64,000 nt of DNA from contig NZ_JAEKFH010000006.1 in NCBI RefSeq assembly GCF_016650695.1, positions 372,001-436,000 of the forward strand, written 5' to 3'. Positions 9,001 through 16,211 of the stretch are shown piece after piece. The first letter of the stretch is position 1; each line of letters opens with the position of its first letter. The translations under genes and the position numbers were made by a program. The notes beneath the pieces are model-generated. The model had not been told where the DNA came from, did no database searches, and saw nothing but the letters and a program-made list of their open reading frames with translations. This DNA comes from Pseudomonas sp. TH41. GTDB lineage: Bacteria; Pseudomonadota; Gammaproteobacteria; Pseudomonadales; Pseudomonadaceae.

Positions 9001-9164
9001 TGCGCTGAAGCACCTGGGTACACGGCGTAGATTTCGACTTTCGGCGGCGCGACATTCGGGTACTGCGCCACCGGCAACTGCGGGATGGCCAGCGCACCGG
9101 CCAGCAGGATGAACAGGGCAACCACCCAGGCGAATACGGGGCGGTCGATAAAGAACTGCGGCAT
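6066..9164 (-). CDS. RND multidrug efflux permease (HAE1 family)
   Basis: Inner-membrane proton-driven drug exporter of the resistance-nodulation-division family, 1032 residues as usual for MexB/AcrB relatives. It begins MPQFFIDRPVFAWVVALFI (transmembrane helix 1), then a periplasmic porter loop, and the helix-4 motif GILVDDAIVVVENVERI with the two proton-relay Asp residues. A second loop and helices 7-12 follow. ATG at 9164 has AGGA upstream; the in-frame TTG six bases earlier is unlikely. It follows the adaptor gene by 15 bp in the same operon. No outer-membrane channel gene follows, so it probably borrows an OprM-like protein. Substrates cannot be told from sequence. Confidence 0.95.
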   Translation of the reverse strand: MPQFFIDRPVFAWVVALFILLAGALAIPQLPVAQYPNVAPPKVEIYAVYPGASAQTVDESVVSLIEEELNGADNLLYFESQSSLGSATITATFQPGTDPEMAQVDVQNRLKVVESRLPQAVTQQGLQVEKVSAGFLLLITLTSSDGKLDDVALSDYLARNVMNEIKRLDGVGKAQLYGAERAMRIWIDPQKLIGFNLTPADVNAAIVAQNAQVSAGSIGDLPTRTTQEITATILVKGQLSTPEEFADIVLKANPDGSTVRIGNVARVEIGSQEYQFSTRLNGKPSTAVSVQLAPGANALSTATLVRAKMDELARYFPAGVQYKIPYDTSPFVKVSITKVIYTLGEAMLLVFAVMFLFLQNIRYTLIPTLVVPVALMGTFATMLALGFSINVLTMFGMVLAIGILVDDAIVVVENVERIMVTEGLSPKEATRKAMKQITGAIIGITLVLVAVFIPMAFMQGSVGVIYRQFSLSMATSILFSAFLALTLTPALCATLLKPIAKDEHHAKGGFFGWFNRRFEQLTERYQGWVAYALKRSGRYLLIYGVLLIGLGVCFSRLPSSFLPVEDQGYTITDIQLPPGASKNRTVQVVEQIEAHNATEPGVGDSTVILGFSFSGSGQNAALAFTTLKDWSDRGSNDSATSIADRANLALSQIKDAVAFAVLPPPVDGLGTSSGFEFRLQDRGGLGHAALMQARKALLAAAEKSPILMNVRESALAEAPQVQLIVDRKQANALGVSFADIGNVLSTAVGSAYINDFPNQGRMQRVVVQAEGDQRSQVDDLLKIHVRNNAGEMVPLSAFVQAKWIQGPAQLTRYNGYPAISISGEPTPGHSTGEAMAEIERLVAQGPAGLGQEWTGLSLQERLSGSQAPILLGLSLLIVFLCLAALYESWSIPTSVLLVVPLGVLGAVLAVTLRGMPNDVFFKVGLITIIGLSAKNAILIIEFAKSLYDEGHDLIDATLQAARLRLRPIVMTSLAFILGVVPLAIATGASSASQQAIGTGVIGGMITATLAVVFVPVFFVVVMKLVGRRHKNI

Positions 9165-9179
9165 AAACAAGCGTCCTGC

Positions 9180-10337
9180 TTACTGACCAGAAACCTGGGC
9201 AAGTGGAAGAGGGGTGTCGTCGATTTGCACTTTTTCGCCGGGCCGGGCGTGTTGCAGGCCCTCGGTGACAATGCGGTCGCCGGGCTTGAGGCCGCCGGTG
9301 ACGATCCAGCGATCGTTTTGCACGGCGCCCAGTTCTACCGGTTGCTGGCCGACCCGTTGTTCGGCGTCGAGCAACAACACATGGGCAATGCCGGCGCTGT
9401 CACGCTGGATGGCCCGTTGCGGCACTCTGATACCTTGCGCAATCACCGCTTGCTCCAGACGCACGCGAACGAAACTGCCCGGCAGCAAGTCGAGGTCCGG
9501 GTTGGGGAACTCGCTGCGCAGGATGATCTGGCCGGTGCCGGGGTCGACGGTGATGTCGGTGAACAGCAACTTGCCGGGCAGCGGATAGAGGCTGCCATCG
9601 TCCTGGATCAGCGTGGCTTTGGCCTGGCCCTGACCGACCTGCTGCAACTGGCCGGAACGAAAGGCTCGGCGCAGGTCGTTGAGTTCGCGGGTCGACTGGG
9701 TCAGGTCGGCATGAATCGGGTTCAGCTGCTGAATCAATGCCAGCGGGGTGGTTTCGTTCTGTCCGACCAGCGCCCCTTCGGTGACCAGCGCGCGCCCGAT
9801 GCGCCCGGAAATCGGCGCGGTGACGGTGGCATAACCCAGATTGAGTTTCGCCCGCTCGACCGCGGCTTTGTTGGCGGCGACGTCGGCCGCGGTTTGGCGG
9901 ACGCTGGCCCGGGCGTTGTCGTAGTCCTGGCCGCTGATGGCGTTGCCTTCGATCAACTGGGCGTAACGCTGCTCTTGCAAGCGCGCCTGGAAGGCATTGG
10001 CTTCGGCCTTGCGTAGCGACGCCTCGGCGCTGTCCAGGTCAGCCTTGAACGGCGCCGGGTCGATGCGGAACAGCACATCGCCTTTTTTGACGTCGCTGCC
10101 TTCACGAAAGGCCCGTTGCAACACCACACCGGCGACCCGGGCACGGACTTCGGCAATGCGCGGCGCGGCAATCCGCCCGCTCAGTTCGCTGCTGATCGAC
10201 AGCGGCCGCGCTTCGATAGTCTCGATGCGAACGGTGGCAAGGGGTGCCTGTTCTTCGGCGTTCGAGGACTTGTCACAGGCGCTCAGCGTCAGCGCCAGTG
10301 CAAGCAGACTGAGTCTGGCAAGCAGATTCTTTGACAT
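9180..10337 (-). CDS. RND efflux periplasmic adaptor lipoprotein (membrane fusion protein)
   Basis: A 385-residue MexA/AcrA-type adaptor that links the RND permease to an outer-membrane channel. The signal peptide ends in the lipobox LSAC, with Cys21 as the lipidation site. The barrel-sandwich lipoyl halves are seen around RARVAGVVLQRAF...EGSDVKKGDVLFRIDP and TVTAPISGRIGRA, flanking the alpha-helical hairpin (AEASLRKAEANAFQARLQE). Beta-barrel and membrane-proximal domains follow. ATG at 10337. It is first in a two-gene operon with the permease. Its promoter faces away from the two-component genes 290 bp to the right, which are plausible regulators. Confidence 0.94.
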   Translation of the reverse strand: MSKNLLARLSLLALALTLSACDKSSNAEEQAPLATVRIETIEARPLSISSELSGRIAAPRIAEVRARVAGVVLQRAFREGSDVKKGDVLFRIDPAPFKADLDSAEASLRKAEANAFQARLQEQRYAQLIEGNAISGQDYDNARASVRQTAADVAANKAAVERAKLNLGYATVTAPISGRIGRALVTEGALVGQNETTPLALIQQLNPIHADLTQSTRELNDLRRAFRSGQLQQVGQGQAKATLIQDDGSLYPLPGKLLFTDITVDPGTGQIILRSEFPNPDLDLLPGSFVRVRLEQAVIAQGIRVPQRAIQRDSAGIAHVLLLDAEQRVGQQPVELGAVQNDRWIVTGGLKPGDRIVTEGLQHARPGEKVQIDDTPLPLAQVSGQ

Positions 10338-10496
10338 GAATTACCCCAATAATGACCCCAGCATCCTACCGGGCGTCGACGAGGGGAGCGGTGAAGCTTT
10401 GTAGGTGCTGTGTGAAATTGTGTAAGGGTTTTACTCAGGTGAGCGTGAGGGCGTATATCCTTTGCAGCTTGATATCTTTTGCGACAGTTCTGCCGC

Positions 10497-10589
10497 CTTC
10501 GCGGGCAAGCCCGCTCCCACAGTGGCCGGTGGTGTACAGAAACTCTGTGCACACATCAGATCCCTGTGGGAGCGGGCTTGCCCGCGAAG
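10497..10589. repeat. REPIN
   Basis: Inverted pair of CTTCGCGGGCAAGCCCGCTC units in the gap between the efflux operon and the response regulator gene. It ends about 40 bp before the regulator start, so it lies in or just upstream of the leader. Confidence 0.88.
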
Positions 10590-10628
10590 AGGCCGGAACA
10601 GTCGCCACCGCACTTTCTGGAACACCCC

Positions 10629-11330
10629 ATGCCCAACATCCTCCTGGTCGAAGACGACTCCGCGCTCTCCGAACTGATTGCCAGCTACCTGGAACGCAAC
10701 GGCTACTCCGTCAGCGTGATCAGCCGTGGTGATCAGGTGCGCGAGCGTGCGCGGGTCAATCCACCGGACCTGGTGATTCTCGACCTGATGCTGCCGGGGC
10801 TCGACGGCCTGCAAGTCTGCCGCTTGCTACGCGCCGATTCGGCGACGTTGCCGATCCTGATGCTCACCGCCCGCGACGACAGCCACGACCAAGTGTTGGG
10901 GCTGGAAATGGGCGCCGATGACTACGTCACCAAACCCTGCGAGCCCCGCGTTTTGCTGGCCCGGGTGCGGACGTTGCTGCGGCGTAGCAGCCTCAGTGAT
11001 CCGCAAACTGCCAACGACCGCATCCTCATGGGTAATCTGTGCATCGACCTGTCCGAGCGCACCGTGACCTGGCGCGATCAACTGGTCGAACTGTCCAGCG
11101 GCGAATACAACCTGTTGGTGGTGCTGGCCCGGCACGCCGGCGAAGTGCTGAGCCGCGACCAGATTCTGCAACGCCTGCGCGGCATCGAATTCAATGGCAC
11201 CGACCGCTCGGTGGACGTGGCGATTTCCAAGCTGCGGCGAAAATTCGACGATCATGCGGGCGAGGCGCGCAAGATCAAGACCGTGTGGGGCAAGGGTTAC
11301 CTGTTCAGTCGTTCCGAGTGGGAATGCTGA
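10629..11330 (+). CDS. OmpR-family response regulator (RstA-like)
   Basis: A 233-residue two-component regulator. The receiver domain has the acidic pair Glu8-Asp9-Asp10, the phospho-acceptor Asp52 (VILDLMLPG) and the TKP lysine (DDYVTKP). A C-terminal OmpR winged helix follows, ending in a VWGKGYLFS strand. The frame is open far upstream through the REPIN, but ATG at 10629 (MPNILLVEDD) is the family start. Four bases separate it from the kinase gene. The sequence style resembles RstA. It is divergent from the RND pump operon, so control of that pump is a fair inference but not shown. Confidence 0.93.
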   Translation: MPNILLVEDDSALSELIASYLERNGYSVSVISRGDQVRERARVNPPDLVILDLMLPGLDGLQVCRLLRADSATLPILMLTARDDSHDQVLGLEMGADDYVTKPCEPRVLLARVRTLLRRSSLSDPQTANDRILMGNLCIDLSERTVTWRDQLVELSSGEYNLLVVLARHAGEVLSRDQILQRLRGIEFNGTDRSVDVAISKLRRKFDDHAGEARKIKTVWGKGYLFSRSEWEC

Positions 11331-11334
11331 GCCG

Positions 11335-12639
11335 ATGTTCAGAATTCTCTTTCGCCTGTACCTGGTGACCATCGTCTCGTTCAGCGCCGCGATTTATCTG
11401 GTGCCGGATCTGGTGATCAAGGTGTTCCATGAACGTTTTGTCACCTACAACCTTGATTACTCTCGCGGGCTGCAAACCCTCATGGTCAAGCAGTTTCACG
11501 CCGTTCCACCCGAGCAGTGGCCGGCATTGGCCGAGGAGATGGACAAGGAATTCCAGCCGCTGCATATCGTCCTGACACGCAATGACGATGCCGACTTCAC
11601 CCTGTATGAGCGCGAACGTTTGCAGCGTGGCGAGAATATTGTACGCATTGGCGACTGGGGCTGGCGCACGTTGGCCGTGGCGCCATTGAATCAGCAAACC
11701 GTCGTAAAAATGGTCGTACCGCCGGACCCGTTGGACGTCAACCTGTTGTACTGGAGCATCAACGTGCTGATCGGCGCGACCATGCTCGCGTGCCTGTTGT
11801 TGTGGCTGCGCCCGCACTGGCGCGACCTTGAGCGACTCAGGGGCACGGCCGAACGCTTCGGCAAGGGACACCTGGACGAGCGCACACAGATTTCTCCCAG
11901 CTCCAACATTGGCAGCCTGGCCAACGTCTTCGACACCATGGCCGGGGACATCGAAAAGCTGCTGAACCAGCAGCGCGACCTGCTCAACGCCGTGTCCCAT
12001 GAATTGCGCACGCCACTGACGCGACTGGATTTCGGCCTTGCGCTGGCACTGTCCGACGATTTGCCGGCCGCCAGCCGCGAACGCTTGCAAGGTCTGGTCG
12101 CGCACATTCGAGAGCTCGACGAATTGGTGCTGGAACTGCTGTCTTACAGCCGCCTGCAAAACCCGGCGAAGTTGCCTGAGCAGGTCGAGGTGTCGCTGGA
12201 TGAATTCATCGACAGCATCCTCGGCAGCGTCGACGAAGAACTGGAATCCCCGGACATCGTCATCGACGTGCTGCTTCACGGCCAGCTCGAACGCTTCAGC
12301 CTGGACCCGCGCCTGACCGCCCGCGCCCTGCAAAATCTGTTGCGCAACGCCATGCGCTACTGCGAAAAACGCATTCAGATTGGCGTGCAGGTGTGTGCCA
12401 ACGGGTGTGAGATTTGGGTCGACGATGACGGGATCGGCATTCCGGATGACGAGCGTGAGCGGATATTTGAACCCTTCTATCGGCTGGATCGTAGCCGTGA
12501 TCGGGCGACTGGCGGGTTTGGTCTGGGGCTGGCGATCAGTCGTCGGGCGCTGGAAGCGCAGGGCGGTACGCTCACCGTTGAATCTTCACCGCTGGGTGGG
12601 GCGCGGTTTCGTTTGTGGTTACCTGTCAGCGATCAATAA
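11335..12639 (+). CDS. Sensor histidine kinase (RstB-like)
   Basis: A 434-residue membrane kinase partnered with the regulator just upstream. Transmembrane helix 1 spans about residues 5-28, then a short periplasmic sensor of about 105 residues with an RstB-like look. Helix 2 is near 140-158, followed by a HAMP segment. The H-box is AVSHELRTPLTR with phospho-acceptor His222. The ATPase domain has the N box (NLLRNAMRYC), DDDGIGIPD (G1) and GGFGLGLAISRR (G2). ATG at 11335 lies four bases after the regulator stop. The periplasmic signal is unknown. Confidence 0.93.
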   Translation: MFRILFRLYLVTIVSFSAAIYLVPDLVIKVFHERFVTYNLDYSRGLQTLMVKQFHAVPPEQWPALAEEMDKEFQPLHIVLTRNDDADFTLYERERLQRGENIVRIGDWGWRTLAVAPLNQQTVVKMVVPPDPLDVNLLYWSINVLIGATMLACLLLWLRPHWRDLERLRGTAERFGKGHLDERTQISPSSNIGSLANVFDTMAGDIEKLLNQQRDLLNAVSHELRTPLTRLDFGLALALSDDLPAASRERLQGLVAHIRELDELVLELLSYSRLQNPAKLPEQVEVSLDEFIDSILGSVDEELESPDIVIDVLLHGQLERFSLDPRLTARALQNLLRNAMRYCEKRIQIGVQVCANGCEIWVDDDGIGIPDDERERIFEPFYRLDRSRDRATGGFGLGLAISRRALEAQGGTLTVESSPLGGARFRLWLPVSDQ

Positions 12640-12646
12640 GCGGTAC

Positions 12647-12662
12647 CTGTCAGATTTGACAG
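12647..12662. promoter_or_regulatory. lux-box-like palindrome upstream of the 85-aa protein gene
   Basis: CTGTCAGATTTGACAG, a perfect inverted repeat with CT-N12-AG spacing. It has the same central CAGATTTG as the element before the FN3 gene. Together with flanking bases (ACCTGTCAG) it resembles LuxR/LasR/QscR binding sites. It lies 83 bp before the ATG at 12746. A direct copy of TACCTGTCAG lies 24 bp upstream inside the kinase gene. Confidence 0.6.
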
Positions 12663-12745
12663 TAGTCACGTTCACCTATTAGGCGTTTTATTGTCTCTTC
12701 GCAGTCAGGCTTCGACGGTAAGTGCTGATGGCAAGGAGAGGAGAA

Positions 12746-13003
12746 ATGGGACAGGACACACTTGAAAAAAACGGCAGCGGGACGATTAACGCGATCAGGG
12801 AAGTCAGGGTAGAAACAGCGTTGACGAAGTTTGCCATGGTGACGCCTGATGATGGTTCTTCCAGGCTAGCGATCAGGATAGGGCCCAATATCACGCCCGA
12901 AGGTGACGTCTGTTTTTTCGTGGGCGACAAGGTGAAATATACGGTGACTACCGGTGCGGCGGGAGAGCTTCCGGGCGCAATGGTGAGGGCCGTTTTTTTG
13001 TAG
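12746..13003 (+). CDS. Small protein of unknown function (85 aa)
   Basis: Not recognised. The ATG at 12746 is chosen because a strong AAGGAGAGGA site sits just before it; the frame continues upstream to a GTG at 12722, which has no such site. The protein (MGQDTLEKNGSG...) has no signal peptide or transmembrane helix. It is rich in beta-prone residues, with a VCFFVGDKVKYTV stretch that suggests a small beta fold. Its TAG stop is formed by the first bases of the palindromic repeat at 13001, so the natural C-terminus may have been altered by that repeat. The lux-box-like site upstream suggests signal-dependent expression. Confidence 0.7.
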   Translation: MGQDTLEKNGSGTINAIREVRVETALTKFAMVTPDDGSSRLAIRIGPNITPEGDVCFFVGDKVKYTVTTGAAGELPGAMVRAVFL

Positions 13004-13158
13004 CAGCTGCCGAGCCTGCGAGGCTGCGTCCGGCTGCGCAGTAGTCGTAAAATCAGGCAGCGAGGTTTATCAGGCAGACCGCATAGACAGGATTTGCGAG
13101 GACTGCGGTCGAGCGCGACCCCAGCCCGTACGCAGCCTCGCAGGCTCGACAGCTGCTA
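13001..13158. repeat. Long palindromic repeat, copy A
   Basis: A 158-bp element with inverted ends (TAGCAGCTGCCGAGCCTGCG / its near reverse complement) and an internal part containing AAAATCAGGCAGCGAGGTTT. It is nearly the same as the copy at 13921-14063. It supplies the stop codon of the preceding small gene. Confidence 0.85.
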
Positions 13159-13182
13159 CGGCTCAACCGCAAGCGATCACTA

Positions 13183-13449
13183 TCAGTGTCGTGCCCGAAT
13201 CTGCCGGCCCAGTACATCCATCACATCACAGCCATCACGCAGCAACATCGCCGCCGCGTGGGCCAGTTGTTGCACATCCGCGCCGCGGGCACGGGTGATG
13301 TCCAGACTGGCCAGGCTCTCCATCATTTGCGTGACGGCCAGAAAACGTGTGGCGGCATTGCTGTGCAGCACATCCAGCGGCGCCTGGGTGGCCACTAACA
13401 GCACCGGGATGTCGCAATCGTTGTTGGTCATCGGCATGTGCGGGTTCAT
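13183..13449 (-). CDS. Small hypothetical protein (88 aa), second gene of a DUF3077-like pair
   Basis: A cytoplasmic protein of 88 residues (MNPHMPMTNNDCDIPVLL...). Its middle part resembles the DUF3077/DUF6124 small proteins that are common in Pseudomonas: a hydrophobic VLLVATQAPLDVLHSNAATRF stretch followed by a helix ending in MLLRDGCDVMDVL. ATG at 13449 overlaps the stop of the upstream gene by four bases, so the two are coupled. No catalytic motif is visible and the function is unknown. Confidence 0.75.
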   Translation of the reverse strand: MNPHMPMTNNDCDIPVLLVATQAPLDVLHSNAATRFLAVTQMMESLASLDITRARGADVQQLAHAAAMLLRDGCDVMDVLGRQIRARH

Positions 13450-13739
13450 GCGTCACCTTCCGCTTGCGCCGCGTGCAGGCCATCGATTGAGGCCTGGACC
13501 AGTGAGCGTGCAGTACCGAGCATCTGCCGACTGGCCCAACGCATCGACGCTGTGTGTTCTGGACGGGTGGCGTGGGGGGCTTGATGGGCGAGGTCTTCGG
13601 CGCAGCTCAGGTAGACCGAGGCGTGTTCGAGGGCGTCGAGTAATGGAATGCCCGGTTGAACGGCGAACAAGTCATGGTCGACGTGATCGCAGCGGGCGAA
13701 GGGGGTGGATTTTGTGGTTGGGATTTTTGGCTCGGTCAT
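13446..13739 (-). CDS. DUF3077-family small protein (97 aa)
   Basis: A 97-residue protein with the DUF3077-type core LFAVQPGIPLLDALEHASVY followed by a cysteine-containing helix (LSCAEDLAHQA) and a C-terminal helix. ATG at 13739. It forms an operon with the next gene through a four-base overlap. Both copies share the pattern hydrophobic-PG/AP-xxDxLxxA and probably arose by duplication. Members are small, helical, specific to Pseudomonas and relatives, and of unknown function. Confidence 0.78.
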   Translation of the reverse strand: MTEPKIPTTKSTPFARCDHVDHDLFAVQPGIPLLDALEHASVYLSCAEDLAHQAPHATRPEHTASMRWASRQMLGTARSLVQASIDGLHAAQAEGDA

Positions 13740-13920
13740 ACGGATCTATCCTCAAATAAAGAAGTTTCCTAGAGAATGGAGCCGTCAACCTCCATCACGA
13801 ATGTGTCGTGACAGGCGCGAGGATAGGGAGCGAGGTTTGGGCAGTCAACCGGCCGAACGCCAGAAACAGCCTGTTTGTTTGTAGGTTTGTTCCGGCGCTG
13901 ACCGGAAACACCGACAGCTG

Positions 13921-14063
13921 TAGCAGCTGCCGAGCCTGCGAGGCTGCGTCCGGCTGCGCAGCAGTCGTAAAATCAGGCAGCGAGGTTTATCAGGCAAACC
14001 GCATAGACAGGTTTTGCGAGGACTGCGTCCTCGAACGCAGCCTCGCAGGCTCGGCAGCTGCTA
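13921..14063. repeat. Long palindromic repeat, copy B
   Basis: A 143-bp near-identical copy of the element at 13001-13158, including the internal AAAATCAGGCAGCGAGGTTT segment, about 920 bp away in the same orientation. It lacks some 15 bases of copy A near the right arm. Confidence 0.85.
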
Positions 14064-14106
14064 CAGTGTTGCGCCAGAATGGATGGGGAGAGAGACTCAA
14101 TCAAAA

Positions 14107-14196
14107 TGTAGGAGCTGCCGAAGGCTGCGATCTTTTGATCTTGCTTCTCCGGCCAACATCAAAATCAATAGATCGCAGCCTTCGGCAGCTCCTACA
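14107..14196. repeat. REPIN (AGGAGCTGCCGAAGGCTGCG type)
   Basis: Inverted pair of TGTAGGAGCTGCCGAAGGCT units around an AT-richer spacer, 18 bp beyond the stop of the anti-sigma gene. A relative is at 30349-30432. The 475-bp gap 13740-14214 holds this element and copy B; I see no gene in it. Confidence 0.85.
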
Positions 14197-14214
14197 TGGG
14201 GTCCACCGGTTCGC

Positions 14215-14982
14215 TCAGGCGCTGAGTCGGCTTCGCAACTGTTTGGCCATGTCCTCCAGTTCCGCCATGGGGTTATGCCCGATCAGCATCCACGCATGCT
14301 CCCTGTCAGCCCAGTAAACAATGTTCATCTCGTGCCGCCGCTCCTGGGCAAAATCCCGCTGGCCGCTGTTGGAGCGGGTGACGCAGAGCGCCATTGGGCC
14401 GTGTACCGGGTCCAGGTAGGTAATCTGGGCAATGGCCACGCCATCGTATTCGAGGATCTGCGCACGCTTGAATTCGGGGCGGGGCAAGGTCAGTTGTGCG
14501 GGCAGAAGATTCAGCCCCAGGCGCGCATCGATGGTGCGCAGTTGCACACGCTGGGCGGCTTCGTCGCTGGGCAAGTGGTCGAGGGTTTGCGGCACATAGA
14601 GCGACATGTAGTCGGCCACCAGACCGCGCCAGTTGTTTTTCTGCTGGCTCATTTGCCAGACGATGAACAAGCGGTCCGCCACCACACCACTTGCTACCAG
14701 CCCGGCCGCTGCGGCGAGGAACCAGCGTCGACTGAGCGCCGGACGGGCCGGAGCGGGCAAGGTATCGAGCATGGCTTGCAGACGATCCGCCGGTGCTTGT
14801 CGGCCCAATTCGTCATAGGCAGCCTTGAACGGCAGGTTGCTGCGGGCCAGCCATTGCAGGCGCAGGTTGAGCATCGAATCCTCAGCAATGGCCGCGTCGA
14901 TGCGGGCGCGTTGTTCGGCGTCGAGCTGGTCGTCAAGGTAGGCCACCAGTTGCTCATCCGAAGGTATCGCGTGATCGTTCAT
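14215..14982 (-). CDS. Anti-sigma factor, membrane-anchored
   Basis: A 255-residue probable antagonist of the ECF sigma factor encoded just before it. The N-terminal cytoplasmic part (about residues 1-83) resembles anti-sigma domains (DEQLVAYLDDQLDAEQRARI). One transmembrane helix follows a double arginine (RRWFLAAAAGLVASGVVA, about 85-105), and the rest is periplasmic. No HxxxCxxC zinc motif is seen. ATG at 14982 overlaps the sigma stop by four bases. It is third in the TPR-sigma-anti-sigma operon. The signal it senses is unknown. Confidence 0.85.
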   Translation of the reverse strand: MNDHAIPSDEQLVAYLDDQLDAEQRARIDAAIAEDSMLNLRLQWLARSNLPFKAAYDELGRQAPADRLQAMLDTLPAPARPALSRRWFLAAAAGLVASGVVADRLFIVWQMSQQKNNWRGLVADYMSLYVPQTLDHLPSDEAAQRVQLRTIDARLGLNLLPAQLTLPRPEFKRAQILEYDGVAIAQITYLDPVHGPMALCVTRSNSGQRDFAQERRHEMNIVYWADREHAWMLIGHNPMAELEDMAKQLRSRLSA

Positions 14983-15506
14983 CGACGTTCTCCTGTGGAA
15001 GGGTTCGGCACAGTGTGCAGCGGCGGATATTCGGCCAGCTTCACACGGGCGGCGGCGAGGCGGCTCATGACCGTGCCGATGGGCACTTGCAGCACTTCGG
15101 CCACTTCGCGGTAGGACAAACCCTCGACATAGGCCAGAAACACCGTTTCCCGCTGGGCCTCAGGCAGCGCATCGACGCGCCGGATCACCTGAGCCGCGAG
15201 AACGTGGGTCTGCGCCACGTATTCGCCGTCGAACGACAAGGCGTTGTCGGCATCCACCAGCCCCTGTCCGTGACGCACTCGACGCGCGCGGACTTCATTG
15301 AGCCAGATCGAATGCAAAATGCTCAGCAGCCAACGGTCCATGCGCGTGCCCGGTTCAAACTGCCCGGCACGTTCGAGCGCGCGCACGCAGGTCGCCTGCA
15401 CCAGGTCTTCGGCGACGTGCCGTTGTCGGGACAACAGCAGGCCATAGCGCCATAAACGCGCCAGATGCTGGCCCAACTCTGCCCGTATTGCCTGATCGCT
15501 GGCGAT
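14979..15506 (-). CDS. ECF RNA polymerase sigma factor, start codon uncertain (possible ATC)
   Basis: A sigma-70 family ECF factor. Region 2 contains DLVQATCVRALERAGQFEP and WLLSILHSIWLNEVRARR; region 4 contains LPEAQRETVFLAYVEGLSYREVAEVLQVPIGTVMSRL. No ATG or GTG opens this frame. A TTG at 15476 has no ribosome-binding site. An ATC at 15506 has a perfect GGAGG five bases upstream and gives IASDQAIRAELGQHLARLWRYG, which fits how such proteins begin; I therefore take 15506, with TTG at 15476 as the alternative (165 residues). It follows the TPR gene closely and overlaps the anti-sigma gene. Confidence 0.85.
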   Translation of the reverse strand: MASDQAIRAELGQHLARLWRYGLLLSRQRHVAEDLVQATCVRALERAGQFEPGTRMDRWLLSILHSIWLNEVRARRVRHGQGLVDADNALSFDGEYVAQTHVLAAQVIRRVDALPEAQRETVFLAYVEGLSYREVAEVLQVPIGTVMSRLAAARVKLAEYPPLHTVPNPSTGERR

Positions 15507-15528
15507 GGCGACCTCCGTCTGCTCGGTG

Positions 15529-16062
15529 TCAGGTTTTCGATGAGTCGTTGATGGCTTCAGCCAGGTCCTGGTATTCCTCGCAGGTGTCGCCGCAGATCGA
15601 TTTGATGCGCTGCAACTGCTCTTGAGCGAGGTCCAGTCGGCCTTTGATCACATACGCTTCGCCGAGGTATTCGCGGACTTGCGCATACTGCGGATCGAGT
15701 TTCACCGACTGCAAGTAGTAACCGATGCCTTCGTCGGTGCGCCCTAGTTTACGCGTAGCGTAGCCGCGATAGTTCAAGGCTTTGGCGGTGTTCGGATCTC
15801 TCAGGGTGTCGAGTAGGGCCAGCGCTTCTTCGTAACGCCCGTCCTTGGCCAGCTGATAGGCGTAGTCGGTGCGGTCGGCGTCCGGCAACAGGCTGCTGGT
15901 TTGCTTGAGGCATTTTTGCGACTTGGTGTCCAAAACCTGGCCTTTGGGGCAGCTGGGTTTGGCAGGGGCGCTATCGCCGCCGCCATTGGCCAAGGCAAGC
16001 GAACTGGATAACGCGACAGCCAGCAACAACGGAGTGGCAATAACAGCGAAACGGTTGTTCAT
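15529..16062 (-). CDS. Exported TPR-repeat protein
   Basis: A 177-residue protein with a Sec signal peptide (MNNRFAVIATPLLLAVALSSSLALA). A short Cys-containing linker (CPKGQVLDTKSQKC) and about three tetratricopeptide repeats follow (AYQLAKDGRYEEALALLDT, ALNYRGYATRKLGRTDEGIG, AQVREYLGEAYVIKGRLDLA). A second Cys pair sits in ICGDTCEEY. It is probably a periplasmic binding scaffold. ATG at 16062. It is first in an operon with the sigma and anti-sigma genes, so it may take part in the signal they respond to. Confidence 0.85.
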   Translation of the reverse strand: MNNRFAVIATPLLLAVALSSSLALANGGGDSAPAKPSCPKGQVLDTKSQKCLKQTSSLLPDADRTDYAYQLAKDGRYEEALALLDTLRDPNTAKALNYRGYATRKLGRTDEGIGYYLQSVKLDPQYAQVREYLGEAYVIKGRLDLAQEQLQRIKSICGDTCEEYQDLAEAINDSSKT

Positions 16063-16211
16063 GGGTGATGCTCCACAGGTGCTTCATGGGGGATATAGCA
16101 ATGAACACCACAGTGTGAACAATTATTCATTTCTTTCTGCAGGTCTTTGCAAGGAAAGCTCAAATCGAGGCGCTATGCTCGACGGCATCGTTGTCGATCT
16201 GGAGAACCGCC

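Noticed and set aside
13808..14317. 169-codon plus-strand frame
   Set aside because: It crosses two palindromic repeats and the anti-sigma 3' end; no ribosome-binding site or family pattern.
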